In this document: positions 16,918 through 25,753 of the stretch, in pieces
How positions within the stretch are numbered: position 1 is the stretch's first letter
Layout of the letters: each line of letters starts with the position of its first letter
Origin: Solibacteraceae bacterium
GTDB lineage: Bacteria > Acidobacteriota > Terriglobia > Bryobacterales > Bryobacteraceae
Assembly: GCA_026984795.1 (NCBI GenBank)
Contig: JALSRK010000057.1
Coordinates: 1 to 64,000 of the forward strand
Reading direction: 5' to 3'
DNA length: 64,000 nt
The notes under the pieces: generated by a model
The model's input: the letters and a program-made list of their open reading frames with translations, nothing else
Database searches by the model: none
What the model was told of the DNA's origin: nothing
Program-made: the position numbers and the translations under genes

Positions 16918-17903
16918 GCGCTGCCGGAACAACCATCCATCTGTGCACGGCGGCGGACGGGAATTACCTGGCTCCGTCGGCGGCGATGGTGCGGTCGGCG
17001 ATGGAGCACGTCTCGGATCGCCGGGTGGAATTGTACGTCCTCACGAAAGATGTCACGGCGGAGGAGCGGCGGCGGTTGCTGGCTTCCTGGCCGTTCGAGA
17101 ATCTGCGGGTTCACTGGCTCGAGACCGACGACACGCGGCTGGCGGGACTGCCGCGCACCGGTTGGCGCGACGCGGGGCCGTACCGGAAGCTGCTCATGGA
17201 TACGGCGCTACCCCGGTCCGTCTCACGCGTGGTGTGGCTGGACTCGGACGTGATCGTTTTGCGCGATCTGTACGGGCTGTGGGCCACGCCGCTCGACGGC
17301 AAACCCCTGGGCGGCGTACAGGACCTCACGGTCCCTCACCTGCGTTCCCCCCGCGGGCTGCGGCCATACCGGCAACTCGGCCTGAACGGGGCCGAGCCCT
17401 ACTTCAACACCGGGGTGCTGGTGATCGATCTCGACTGGTGGCGGGCGCATCGGGTTTCGGTGCGGGTGCTGCAGCACTCCCGGAGATTTTCGCAGGAGCT
17501 TTTCTATTACGAGCAGGATGGCCTGAATGCGGTGCTGGCGAAGAAATGGAAGCCGCTCGATCCGCGCTGGAACGTGATCGAGTGTGTGGCTGGGCGGCCG
17601 TTCTTCCGGCCCAGACACCTTACCGGGCAGCAATACCGCCGGCTACTGGCGGATCCGTGGATCATCCACTACGCTGGACGCTGGAAACCCTGGACGCACC
17701 CCAGCTCCCGCCCTTGGCGCCAACTGTTCTTCGAGTACCTCGACCGGACCGAATGGGCCGGATGGGGCCGTTCCAGGACTCTTGCGGGCGTCCTGATGTC
17801 TTGGTACGAAACCCGCCTCCGCAGATACGCTTACTGGTTGGAGGATCCCGCCTTGAGCGCCGCGGCGGCGTTCCGCCGGTTGGCCGCACCCGGCCGGCGC
17901 TGA
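16914..17903 (+). CDS. Family 8 glycosyltransferase
   Basis: 329 residues. ATG 16914 overlaps the preceding stop by four bases (ATGA). Features of GT8 retaining transferases are clear: IHLCTAADGNYL at the start, VVWLDSDVIVL with the metal-binding D110-S-D112, EPYFNTGVLVIDLDWWR, the QDGLNAVL block, and the late IIHYAGRWKPW. These enzymes use UDP-glucose or UDP-galactose and make alpha linkages, as in LPS core synthesis. It is the last of three coupled transferase genes. The 42 bases after it carry a likely two-way terminator. Confidence 0.9.
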   Translation: MSAAGTTIHLCTAADGNYLAPSAAMVRSAMEHVSDRRVELYVLTKDVTAEERRRLLASWPFENLRVHWLETDDTRLAGLPRTGWRDAGPYRKLLMDTALPRSVSRVVWLDSDVIVLRDLYGLWATPLDGKPLGGVQDLTVPHLRSPRGLRPYRQLGLNGAEPYFNTGVLVIDLDWWRAHRVSVRVLQHSRRFSQELFYYEQDGLNAVLAKKWKPLDPRWNVIECVAGRPFFRPRHLTGQQYRRLLADPWIIHYAGRWKPWTHPSSRPWRQLFFEYLDRTEWAGWGRSRTLAGVLMSWYETRLRRYAYWLEDPALSAAAAFRRLAAPGRR

Positions 17904-17937
17904 CGCGCCAGCCCCGACGGCGGAGGATATGGCGCGT
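17903..17937. terminator. Possible bidirectional terminator between convergent genes
   Basis: ACGCGCCA (17903-17910) and TGGCGCGT (17930-17937) form eight perfect pairs around a 19-base loop, between the ends of the GT8 gene and the M14 peptidase gene. No long T run follows, so this is tentative. Confidence 0.35.
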
Positions 17938-17945
17938 TGTAGCGG

Positions 17946-20645
17946 TTATTCCGCCCGGCCGCCGAAGCGGACCCGGGCCTGGCTGCGGAAGATCGCATTG
18001 AGGAACAGCACGTTCAGCCCGTCCATGTAGGCGCGGAAGTTGGGGTCTTCGGTGAAGCCGATGGTGAAGCCGCGGCCGGTGCGCTGGACGACGACGAAGG
18101 GCTTGAAGGCGAGCTGCTTGCGGTTCTCTTCCCAAAGGTAGCCGCTGGCGAGCAGCTCGTCGGGGCCCAGAAAGATGGCCGCATTGACCCCCTTGTCGAG
18201 CTTGATGGGCGTCCAGATGGTCCGGCCGCGCACCATGACGTTGAGGGTTTCCGGCAGGCCGGCGGTGATCCAGTTGTCGGGATCGATCTTCACCCGCGCG
18301 AGAACGCCGGGGACGGCATCGGGCTGGTCCTTTTGCGGGGCGATCGCCTTGCGGTAGTCGTCTTCCTTCTCGAGGATCTTGCCGGGGACCTGGGCCTCGC
18401 GTTTCTCCTCCTTTTTCTTGGCGGCGGCCTTCTTGGCCTCTTCGCCGGGCTTGTACTCGCGGGAGATGCTGAGCAGATCGACTTTCGGGTCGGCCACGTC
18501 GGCGATGGCGCTGCCGACGGCGATGAGTGTGCCGCCCTGCTTCACCCAGTTCTTGATCCGCTCCATGCCGGCCGCGCCGAGGACCGTCTTGTAGCCGCCG
18601 GCGGGCGGCAGGATGAGGACGTCGAAATCCTCGAGGTGGGCCCGGGTGCGCAGCGTGCGCGTGCGGATCGGGGTGGTCGGATAGCCGAACTGGCGCTCGA
18701 TGACGAAGCGGGTGTTCCCGGCGGCGTAACCGGAAACGGGGATGTCCCAGGCGATGGCGATCTCCGGCTTCCGCAGCGGAATCACACGACGGCTGCCCAG
18801 GCTGATGCCCTTGGTGACGTAAGCCGTGTCGGTCGCCACCACCTCGGCTCCGGTCTGTTTCGCCAGCTCCGGCAAGACGGTGTGCAGGCTTTCGTCATTG
18901 TCGGAAACTTTGAAAATCAGCGTGCCCCGGGGATACTCGCGGCCGCCGAGCTCGAACTTCTTGTCGGCGGACCAGATCATGAGGCCCTTGCGCAGCGCCG
19001 CGGTAAGCAGCCGCGCCGCCGCCCGGGAGCCCCACGGCGCCAGATAGGCGACCTTCGCCCGCCCGCCGGCGACCGCGCCGGGAGGAATGGCCCCGGCCTG
19101 CACGGGGGCCAGGTTCCCTTCCACCGGGCTCTTGGCGGAGACCATCTCGACGTTGTACATGAGGGGCAGGCTCCAGGCGGTGACGTCGTAGATCTCATCG
19201 GGCAGCTTCTTCTTGCGGCGGCGCTCCTGCTCCTTGATGAAGTCCTCTTCCATGGGCACTTCGGGATCGAGCAGAACGCGGACCAGGCGCTTGGCGGGTT
19301 GGGCGAGGCTGACGACATAGCTGCCGGCGGGACACTCGACGCCTTCCACGGTCATCGCCGATTGCATGCGCTGGACTTCGACGCCCTGGCGGGCGAGCAG
19401 ATCCGCCAGCTTGTCCACTGCTGAGACATCGCCCCGGCGCGGGAACACGTAGGCTTTGATCTCTCCCGACTGGCCCTCCTCGATGGCCGTGACGCGGTAG
19501 TGGTAGAAGTTCCGCAGCAGTTCCTCGCGGCGCATGGCGGCGGTCTCGCAGGTAGCGATGGAGGAGACGAAGTGGTGCCGGACGGTCTCCTTGAACTCGA
19601 GGATCTTGCCGTCGTTGCGCCGGAGCATCTCGAGGCCGCGGGCCGAGGCCTGCTCGTAGGTCATGGCCACCGCCCCGTAGTAAGCGGGCCAGCTCGCGCC
19701 GTAGCCGGGATAAAAGGCGTCGAAGACCTCGCGCGTGAAGTAGCTGAAGCCGAACCGGTCGAAATACTTCGCGTCGTTGCGCCCGAACCAGTCCAGCGCG
19801 GCGCGCTGGCGGACTTCGAGGTGGGGATTGTAGGGAATGGCTTCAGGAGTGAAGTAATAGGTGGACGTGGAGCCCATCTCATGGAGATCGACGAAGACGA
19901 GCGGGTACCACTCCTGGAGGACTCTGACGCGGCCCCGGGTTTCGGGCTGAGTGAGCGCGAACCAGTCGCGGTTCATGTCGAACAGGTAATGGTTCGTGCG
20001 GCCGCCGGGCCAGGGCTCGTCGTGCTCGAGGGCTTCGGGGAAGGCGTTGGGCTCCAGGCCGACGCTCTGGGTGAAGTGCTGAACGAAGCGGTTGCGCCCG
20101 TCGGGATTCTGGAGCGGATCGATGAGGACGACGGCATTTTCGAGGATCCTCTCCACCACCGGGTCATTGCGGGCGGCGAGCAGATGGTAGGCGGTGAGCA
20201 GGGCGGCGTCGGGCGAGGAGATCTCGTTGCCGTGGACGCCGTAGGCCAGCCAGACGAGGGCCGGGAGCCGGGCGATGAGCTTCTCGGCCTCCGCCTTCGG
20301 CGTCTGGCGCGGGTCGAGCAGCTTCTTCATGCCGGCCTGGATCTCAGCCAGCCGGGCGATGTTCTCCTGCGAACCGATGACGGCGTAAACCAGGGGACGG
20401 TTTTCCCAACTGCGGGCGTATTCGAAGACTTTCATTTGCCGGGGACGCGCCTCGGCGAGGGCGCGGAGGAAGCGGACGATCTCTTCGGGGCTGGTGATCT
20501 GCTCGCCGTGCGCATGGCCGACGACCTTCTCGAGCGTCGGGATCGAGGAGTCATACTGCGTGCCGGGCCAGAAGCCTTCGGCCTGAGCGAAGAGGGCTCC
20601 GGCGGCGAGGAGAGTGACAGCGATAAAGGAAAGGATCGAGCGCAT
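17946..20645 (-). CDS. Secreted M14-family zinc carboxypeptidase with C-terminal amidotransferase-like domain
   Basis: 899 residues. ATG 20645 opens a signal peptide (MRSILSFIAVTLLAAGALFAQ). The peptidase domain shows H138-G-N-E141 (HxxE zinc ligands) and the third ligand H255 in FVDLHEMG; DPLQNPDGRNR and FDMNRDWF are further M14 landmarks. The middle to C-terminal part (ARLLTAALRKG, VLILPPAGGYKTVLG) resembles the flavodoxin/amidotransferase-like domain found on large exported M14 proteins. A Lys/Glu-rich stretch (KKAAAKKKEEKREA) lies around residues 740-760. Likely role: extracellular or periplasmic peptide degradation. It starts 119 bases after the response-regulator stop and may be an independent unit. 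Confidence 0.88.
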   Translation of the reverse strand: MRSILSFIAVTLLAAGALFAQAEGFWPGTQYDSSIPTLEKVVGHAHGEQITSPEEIVRFLRALAEARPRQMKVFEYARSWENRPLVYAVIGSQENIARLAEIQAGMKKLLDPRQTPKAEAEKLIARLPALVWLAYGVHGNEISSPDAALLTAYHLLAARNDPVVERILENAVVLIDPLQNPDGRNRFVQHFTQSVGLEPNAFPEALEHDEPWPGGRTNHYLFDMNRDWFALTQPETRGRVRVLQEWYPLVFVDLHEMGSTSTYYFTPEAIPYNPHLEVRQRAALDWFGRNDAKYFDRFGFSYFTREVFDAFYPGYGASWPAYYGAVAMTYEQASARGLEMLRRNDGKILEFKETVRHHFVSSIATCETAAMRREELLRNFYHYRVTAIEEGQSGEIKAYVFPRRGDVSAVDKLADLLARQGVEVQRMQSAMTVEGVECPAGSYVVSLAQPAKRLVRVLLDPEVPMEEDFIKEQERRRKKKLPDEIYDVTAWSLPLMYNVEMVSAKSPVEGNLAPVQAGAIPPGAVAGGRAKVAYLAPWGSRAAARLLTAALRKGLMIWSADKKFELGGREYPRGTLIFKVSDNDESLHTVLPELAKQTGAEVVATDTAYVTKGISLGSRRVIPLRKPEIAIAWDIPVSGYAAGNTRFVIERQFGYPTTPIRTRTLRTRAHLEDFDVLILPPAGGYKTVLGAAGMERIKNWVKQGGTLIAVGSAIADVADPKVDLLSISREYKPGEEAKKAAAKKKEEKREAQVPGKILEKEDDYRKAIAPQKDQPDAVPGVLARVKIDPDNWITAGLPETLNVMVRGRTIWTPIKLDKGVNAAIFLGPDELLASGYLWEENRKQLAFKPFVVVQRTGRGFTIGFTEDPNFRAYMDGLNVLFLNAIFRSQARVRFGGRAE

Positions 20646-20764
20646 AAGGTTAATAGGATATTCCGAAGTCGGATCCGTCCGCGCGGGAACAGAAAGCGGC
20701 CGGGCGGGAACGCGCGGCGGCCGCGGGCATCGTCGCGCTGCTCGCGGCGCCGCCGCAAGCCCGC

Positions 20765-21277
20765 TCACGAACGGTCCTTCAGCGCATCCAGGGCGCGCTG
20801 GAGGGCCACCCGATCGGCTTTCTTGAGCGCGTCTTCGAGTTCCTGCTTCAAGTCTTCCGGCGGACGCTGGGCGGCTTCCTCGGCTTCCATGCCCAGGAGC
20901 TTGCGGACGGCGGCGACGTAGGCCGCCGGGCGGACGGGCTTCTCCAGGTAGACGCCCGGCCCGGACATGGTCAGCTCTTCGAAGTCCGCCCTTCCCAATT
21001 CATCGCGAGCGTGTCCGGTGACGATGAGGACAGGAATGCGGTGGAGGGCCTTGTCTTTCTGGAGCTCGCGGTAGAACTTGGCCCCGGAATGGCGGGGCAT
21101 GACGAGGTCCAGGGAAATCAGATCGGGCGGATGCGCCCGGACCTTCTCCAGCGCCTCCAGGCCGTCGCAAGCCGTCTCCACTTCGAAGCCGGCATCCTCG
21201 AGAGCCGCTTTGAGGTAGTCGCGGACGTCCTCTTCGTCATCCACGACCAGGATCCGTTTATCGATTCGACTGCTCAT
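20765..21277 (-). CDS. Single-domain response regulator (receiver only)
   Basis: 170 residues. It is a receiver domain with acidic pocket D13/D14 (LVVDDEEDV), phospho-acceptor D57 (LISLDLVMP), the Thr in IVTGHA and the Lys in YLEKPV. After residue ~130 there is only a charged helical tail (EDLKQELEDALKKADR) and no DNA-binding or enzyme domain. Output would have to go through protein contact or phosphorelay. The gene overlaps the upstream histidine kinase gene by 20 bases, so the pair is translationally coupled and almost certainly cognate. It is the last gene of the electron-transfer operon starting at 27993. Confidence 0.9.
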   Translation of the reverse strand: MSSRIDKRILVVDDEEDVRDYLKAALEDAGFEVETACDGLEALEKVRAHPPDLISLDLVMPRHSGAKFYRELQKDKALHRIPVLIVTGHARDELGRADFEELTMSGPGVYLEKPVRPAAYVAAVRKLLGMEAEEAAQRPPEDLKQELEDALKKADRVALQRALDALKDRS

Positions 21278-23108
21278 GATTCGCCTCGGGTCCGGAACTC
21301 CGTTTGGCCGCCGCGGCGAGCGCCTCCAGACGCCGGCGCGGCAAGCGGATCCGGAAGGTTGTTCCCTTTCCGGGTGTCGATTCTACATCGATCCGGCCGC
21401 CGTGCTCCTGAACGATCTTGCGCGTGGTCAGCAGCCCGAGCCCGGTGCCTTTGCCGCCTTTCGTGGTGAAGAAAGTCGTGAAGATCTTACCCTTGGTCTC
21501 CCAATCCATGCCGCAGCCGTCGTCGCTGACTTCGAAGACGAGGTCGCCGTCCTCTTCCCGGGTCCGGACGACGACGCTGCCGCCGGGTTCTTCGCGCATC
21601 ATGACGGCGTCGATGCCGTTGGAAATCAGGTTGGTGAGGCAAGTCTCCATACCGTCGGGGTCGAGGGGCGCCGGACGGACATCGAAACCGGGTTCGAAGC
21701 GCAACTGCACGCCTTGCCGGCGGGCGGCATCCCGATAGAGCTCCACGACATCGTGGGCGATGGAGTTGGGATCGACGGTCTGGAAGTCCGGCAACCGTCC
21801 CTTGGCGAAGCTCAGGAAGTCCTTGACGAGGGCGGTGATCTTGTCGAAGTTGCGGCGAAGCACCTCCCAGCCGTTGATGATGCGCTCGGCATCGCTGCGG
21901 CGCAAGCCGGTGTCGAGCATGTACATGCCGCCCTCCAGCCCCATCAGAACGTTCTTGATGGTATGGGCGAGGCCGGCGACGGTTTGCCCCACGGCCCCCA
22001 GCCGTTCCGCTTCCAGCTTCTCTTGCTCGAGGCGCTTGAGTTCGCGGAGATCTTCCATGAAGACGGCGTGGCCCAGCGATTTGGCCCCGCTCTTCATACC
22101 GACGGCGGTAAAGCGGACCGGGACCGTCTCGCCGCGGGCGTTGCGTACAGCGGTTTCCGGAAGCTGCACTACATCGCCGTCGAGGGGCTTGCGACGGAAG
22201 AACTCCTCCGGGAGCCAGGTTCGCAACCGGCGGCCCGAAGGCAGCCGGGCGGCGCTCCAGGCCAGCAACTCGCGGGCGGCGGGGTTCATCACCCGGACGC
22301 GGTCGTTGTTGTCCACAGCGAGGATAGCGGTAGCCGCGTTGCGGATCAGAGCCTCGTAGAAGTCGTGCGCCTCCTGGAGCCGCATCTCCAGCTCCCGGAT
22401 GGGCGTGATGTCGGTGGCCATCTCGATGACGTGCTCGACGCCCGCGTCGCCCCGGGAGAGAGGGCTGGTAGTGACGACGTAGTAGGTGGGCGTGCCTTCT
22501 TTCGAGACGCCTTCCTGCCGGCCGGTGTGCTCCTGGCCGTCTTCGAAGGTCAAGGCCGCGGGACACCGGCCGCACGGCTCGTTACGGCGCTTGCAGACGC
22601 GGTAGCAGTGTTGCCCTTCGACCTCGCCGAACTTCTCCCGGAACTTCTCATTGGCGCGGACGATGCGGAAATCCCGGTCGATGACGCAGGCGAGGCTCGG
22701 CATCCGCTCGAAGACGAGGTTGTACTGCTGCTGCCAGTGCCGGGTTTCGGTGAGATCGGTCGTCATTTCGATGACGTACTCGACCTCGCCGGTCGGGCCG
22801 CGGAGGGGAGCCAGGTGAACGACATAATGGCAGCGGCGCCCGTGGCGGTCGATGCCTGTTTCGTCGGAGACGCGGACGAGGCCGTCCTCGAAAACCGCGG
22901 CGGCCCGGCAATGGGGGCAGCGCACCCGGATACCCTTGAAGACCTCGTGGCAGCGCCGGCCTTCCCAGTTGCCGAAGAACTGGCGGAAGTTCTGGTTGGC
23001 GGCGACGATCTCGAAGTCGCGGTTGATGACCGCAACATTGAAGGGCACGTGCTCGAGCAGGTTCTGGCCGAGCAGCGGTTCCAGTTCCTCGGGAACGCCG
23101 GCGCTCAT
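21258..23108 (-). CDS. PAS-domain sensor histidine kinase with Cys-rich PAS domains
   Basis: 616 residues, no membrane helix seen, so probably cytoplasmic. There are three PAS domains (~15-125, ~130-240, ~250-360). PAS1 has C53 and C64-x2-C67; PAS2 has C168, C172 and C179-x2-C182, spacings that could hold a metal/iron-sulfur centre or thiol switch. The dimerization helix carries H382 in LAHTIKN. The ATPase domain shows LISNGIDAV, DDGCGMD and a TKGGKGTGLGL lid. ATG 23108 overlaps the stop of the NrfD-cytochrome gene (ATGA). This fixed coupling to a respiratory operon suggests sensing of redox state or electron flow. Confidence 0.9.
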   Translation of the reverse strand: MSAGVPEELEPLLGQNLLEHVPFNVAVINRDFEIVAANQNFRQFFGNWEGRRCHEVFKGIRVRCPHCRAAAVFEDGLVRVSDETGIDRHGRRCHYVVHLAPLRGPTGEVEYVIEMTTDLTETRHWQQQYNLVFERMPSLACVIDRDFRIVRANEKFREKFGEVEGQHCYRVCKRRNEPCGRCPAALTFEDGQEHTGRQEGVSKEGTPTYYVVTTSPLSRGDAGVEHVIEMATDITPIRELEMRLQEAHDFYEALIRNAATAILAVDNNDRVRVMNPAARELLAWSAARLPSGRRLRTWLPEEFFRRKPLDGDVVQLPETAVRNARGETVPVRFTAVGMKSGAKSLGHAVFMEDLRELKRLEQEKLEAERLGAVGQTVAGLAHTIKNVLMGLEGGMYMLDTGLRRSDAERIINGWEVLRRNFDKITALVKDFLSFAKGRLPDFQTVDPNSIAHDVVELYRDAARRQGVQLRFEPGFDVRPAPLDPDGMETCLTNLISNGIDAVMMREEPGGSVVVRTREEDGDLVFEVSDDGCGMDWETKGKIFTTFFTTKGGKGTGLGLLTTRKIVQEHGGRIDVESTPGKGTTFRIRLPRRRLEALAAAAKRSSGPEANHEQSNR

Positions 23109-24970
23109 CGCTTGCTCTTGCTTTCCGGCAGCGGCGGCAGCACGACTTCGCTCCCCGGCGCCCGGAGCCCGCGGAAATCGAGGTCGGGAGCGTCAACGAA
23201 CCGGCGCCGCTCCTTGTGGCACCAGGCGCAGCGCGGCATGTCCGGCTTGTGCCTTGACGCGGCCCGCTCTACATGGCAGCCGACGCAGAGCCGGTGCATC
23301 GCCTCGGTATAGCTGGGCGCCTGGTACTGCTTCACCTTGATGACGGCCCCTTCGGCCACCAGGTCCTTATGGCACTGGTCGCAGGTCTTGGCGGTCTCCT
23401 TCGTTCGGGGCCGGCCGGGTGTGTGGCATTTGACACAGGGAAGCGCCGCCCCCCGCGGGCCGGCATGCCAGTCATGCCGGAAGGCATCCGAAGGAGCGTA
23501 CATGTCGCGATGGCATACGCCGCAGGGGGAAGCTTTGTCTCTCGGCAGATTCATGTGGTGGCACCGGGCGCAGGACTTCTTACCGCCTTCGCGCTTCTCA
23601 TGATCCGCGTGGGGGAAAGCGACGCCGTAGCCGTCCAGGTTCCCGTCGATCCAGAGCACGTCGGCGCCGCGGGCGTTGTGGACGGGCACGGGGACGATGC
23701 CGCGGGAAGACGCCGGCTGGGGGTGGATCAGCGCGAAGCCCAGGGCGGCCGCCCCGACGAAAGCGAGCGAATAGACCGTGCGGTTGGCGACGACCGGAAC
23801 GCCCAGCCAGGTGGCGCCGACGGCGCTCAACTCGGGCAGCTTCCTGGGGTCGGCTTCGGGGTCTACCGGGCGCTCCTGCCACACACGGAAGTGCTCGATG
23901 AAGAACAGAAAAGCCAGCACCGCGGCCGAGACGATCCCGGCGCTGATGGTGATCTCGGTCCAGGACGGCCAGTAGAGCCGGTCTCCGCGGCCCTGGTGCA
24001 TCAGGCCGCCAACGTTCACGCGGTTCAGTACCACGCCGGCGACGCCGAAGAGCGCGCCGGCCCATTGCCAGGTCTGGTTACGGCGGGTTTGCGGAAGCGA
24101 GAAGATCGCGATGGGGACGAACGCCATCACCGCGAGTTCGAACCAGAACCACCAGACCTGCCAGCCGGCGCCGGCCAGATGGTGGAGTTGACCGCGCCAG
24201 GCGAGGTCGGCGAACCGCAGGGCCAGGTAGACGACCAGCACCCACCGGGCGGCCGCGGCCAAGGAGGCCATGAGGTGGGTTTCCGGCTTTCGATAGTAGA
24301 AATAAGCGGTGGTGTGACTCTCGAAGATGACCATGGCCAGGCCGAGCCCAATGGCCGAGACCAGGAACAGCACCGGCAGAATGGGCGAGTACCACAGCGG
24401 ATGCAGGTACTCCGGCATGATCAGGAACAGGGAGCCAAGCGAAGACTGGTGCAAGGTGGAGAGGCCGATCCCGGCAATCACCAGCGGCAGGCGGATCTTT
24501 ACCAGGAAGCGCCGCACCGAGGCGAGCCGGCTGATCTCTTCGGCGGGAACGGGCAGAAACTCCAGCGTCAGCACCGTGAGATAGAGCATGACGCACCAGC
24601 CGACCTCGAACAGCGGCGAATGGGGATTCCAGTAGATCAGCATGTGCCAGATGTTCCACGGCAGGCCGAGATCGAACAGGAGCCCGACCGCCACGGCCAC
24701 GTAACCGAGAAAGGCGGTCAGAACCGCCGGCCGGACGATGACGTGGAAGCGCTCGAGCTTGAAGATATAGACCGTAGCCGTGACGATGAAGCCGCCCGCG
24801 GCGAGGGCCACGCCGCTCATGACGTCGAAGCCGATCCAGACGCCCCAGGGGTAGGCGTCCGAGAGGTTGGTGGCTGCTCCGAGACCGAACAGGAAGCGGA
24901 AGACGCCGACCGCCGCCGCCAGGCCGGTCAGCGCCCATAGAAAGAACTTCAAGCGCCGGACTCTAGCCAT
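23105..24970 (-). CDS. NrfD/HybB-type membrane subunit fused to a hexaheme cytochrome c
   Basis: 621 residues. The N-terminal ~430 residues are a polytopic NrfD/PsrC/HybB-like protein (about nine or ten helices; opening FFLWALTGLAAAVGVFRFLFG), the quinone-interacting subunit of complex iron-sulfur enzymes. From residue ~467 to ~586 there are six CxxCH heme sites (CARCH, CGVCH, CVKCH, CDQCH, CVGCH, CAWCH). Free His residues that could act as distal ligands are also present (PHADHEK, FRHDWHAG). In Hmc, Dsr or Qrc complexes the cytochrome is a separate gene; here it is joined in frame, placing the hemes in the periplasm. It overlaps the ferredoxin gene by 8 bases and the kinase gene by 4. Confidence 0.92.
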   Translation of the reverse strand: MARVRRLKFFLWALTGLAAAVGVFRFLFGLGAATNLSDAYPWGVWIGFDVMSGVALAAGGFIVTATVYIFKLERFHVIVRPAVLTAFLGYVAVAVGLLFDLGLPWNIWHMLIYWNPHSPLFEVGWCVMLYLTVLTLEFLPVPAEEISRLASVRRFLVKIRLPLVIAGIGLSTLHQSSLGSLFLIMPEYLHPLWYSPILPVLFLVSAIGLGLAMVIFESHTTAYFYYRKPETHLMASLAAAARWVLVVYLALRFADLAWRGQLHHLAGAGWQVWWFWFELAVMAFVPIAIFSLPQTRRNQTWQWAGALFGVAGVVLNRVNVGGLMHQGRGDRLYWPSWTEITISAGIVSAAVLAFLFFIEHFRVWQERPVDPEADPRKLPELSAVGATWLGVPVVANRTVYSLAFVGAAALGFALIHPQPASSRGIVPVPVHNARGADVLWIDGNLDGYGVAFPHADHEKREGGKKSCARCHHMNLPRDKASPCGVCHRDMYAPSDAFRHDWHAGPRGAALPCVKCHTPGRPRTKETAKTCDQCHKDLVAEGAVIKVKQYQAPSYTEAMHRLCVGCHVERAASRHKPDMPRCAWCHKERRRFVDAPDLDFRGLRAPGSEVVLPPLPESKSKR

Positions 24971-25748
24971 TGCTGCGCCCCTCCTGCGGCGCCTCGTCGC
25001 CTTCGGGATGCTCCTGCAGCTTCCGGCGCCGGTCGATGATCCAGTTCAGCCCGGCCATGGCCGCCACCACTCCGGCGAAGGTGAACGGGACGGCGTTCAT
25101 GGCCAGCTTGGTGCGCTGCGGCATGGGTTCGGGAGGCAGTTCCCGGTTGTAGGTGAGGAACTTCAGATCGACATCGGAGATATAGAGCACCGAGGCGCCG
25201 CCGACCTCACGCTCACCCCAAACACGGTGGACATAGAGGTCCGGCTTCTCCCGGATGCGCGCCTTGGCAAGTTCGATCAGCTCGTCGCGGTCGCCGAAGA
25301 TGGTGGCCTTCGTCGGGCAGGCTTCCGTGCAGGCCGGCTGGCGGCCCTTCTTCAATCGAGTCTCATAACAAAGGATGCATTTGCGGATGTAGGGGACGGT
25401 CTGGTCCCAGTCATAACGCGGGATGCCGTAGGGGCAGGCCATCATGCAATAGCGGCACCCCATGCACTTTCGGGCGTCGTAGACCACGGGGCCGAGATCC
25501 GTCTTCGTGAGGGCCCCCACCGGGCAAGAAGCAACGCAAGCCGGCTCCAGGCAGTGGCGGCACTGCTTGCGGACATAGGCCCCGCCGGGCCCTTCCACCA
25601 CCGAGGTCCAGTTGCGGGCCGAGAGGCCGTCGTCGCGGCTCCAACGCCGCGGAAGGTCGGGCGGCAAACGGTTTTCTTTCTTGCAAGCGATGACACATTC
25701 ACGGCACCCGATGCACTTCGTCGTGTCGGTGAGAATCGCGGCGTGCAT
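24963..25748 (-). CDS. Four-cluster ferredoxin-like subunit with C-terminal membrane anchor (HmcB/DsrO-like)
   Basis: 261 residues from ATG 25748, five bases after the cytochrome b gene. Four Cys clusters for [4Fe-4S] centres are seen: CIGCRECVIAC; CRHCLEPACVASCP; CMGCRYCMMACP; and CILC with CTEACP. This is the fold of electron-transfer subunits HybA, HmcB, DsrO and NrfC. There is no Tat or Sec signal at the start, so the clusters should face the cytoplasm. A hydrophobic helix near residues 220-240 (VPFTFAGVVAAMAGLNWII) anchors it. It would pass electrons between the NrfD-type subunit and the HdrD-like protein. Confidence 0.92.
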   Translation of the reverse strand: MHAAILTDTTKCIGCRECVIACKKENRLPPDLPRRWSRDDGLSARNWTSVVEGPGGAYVRKQCRHCLEPACVASCPVGALTKTDLGPVVYDARKCMGCRYCMMACPYGIPRYDWDQTVPYIRKCILCYETRLKKGRQPACTEACPTKATIFGDRDELIELAKARIREKPDLYVHRVWGEREVGGASVLYISDVDLKFLTYNRELPPEPMPQRTKLAMNAVPFTFAGVVAAMAGLNWIIDRRRKLQEHPEGDEAPQEGRSNG

Positions 25749-25753
25749 TCCAG

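Noticed and set aside
21276-23312. Long open frame on the plus strand opposite the histidine kinase
   Set aside because: It mirrors the GC-rich third positions of the real gene, has no ribosome-binding site or domain, and the opposite strand has complete kinase motifs.
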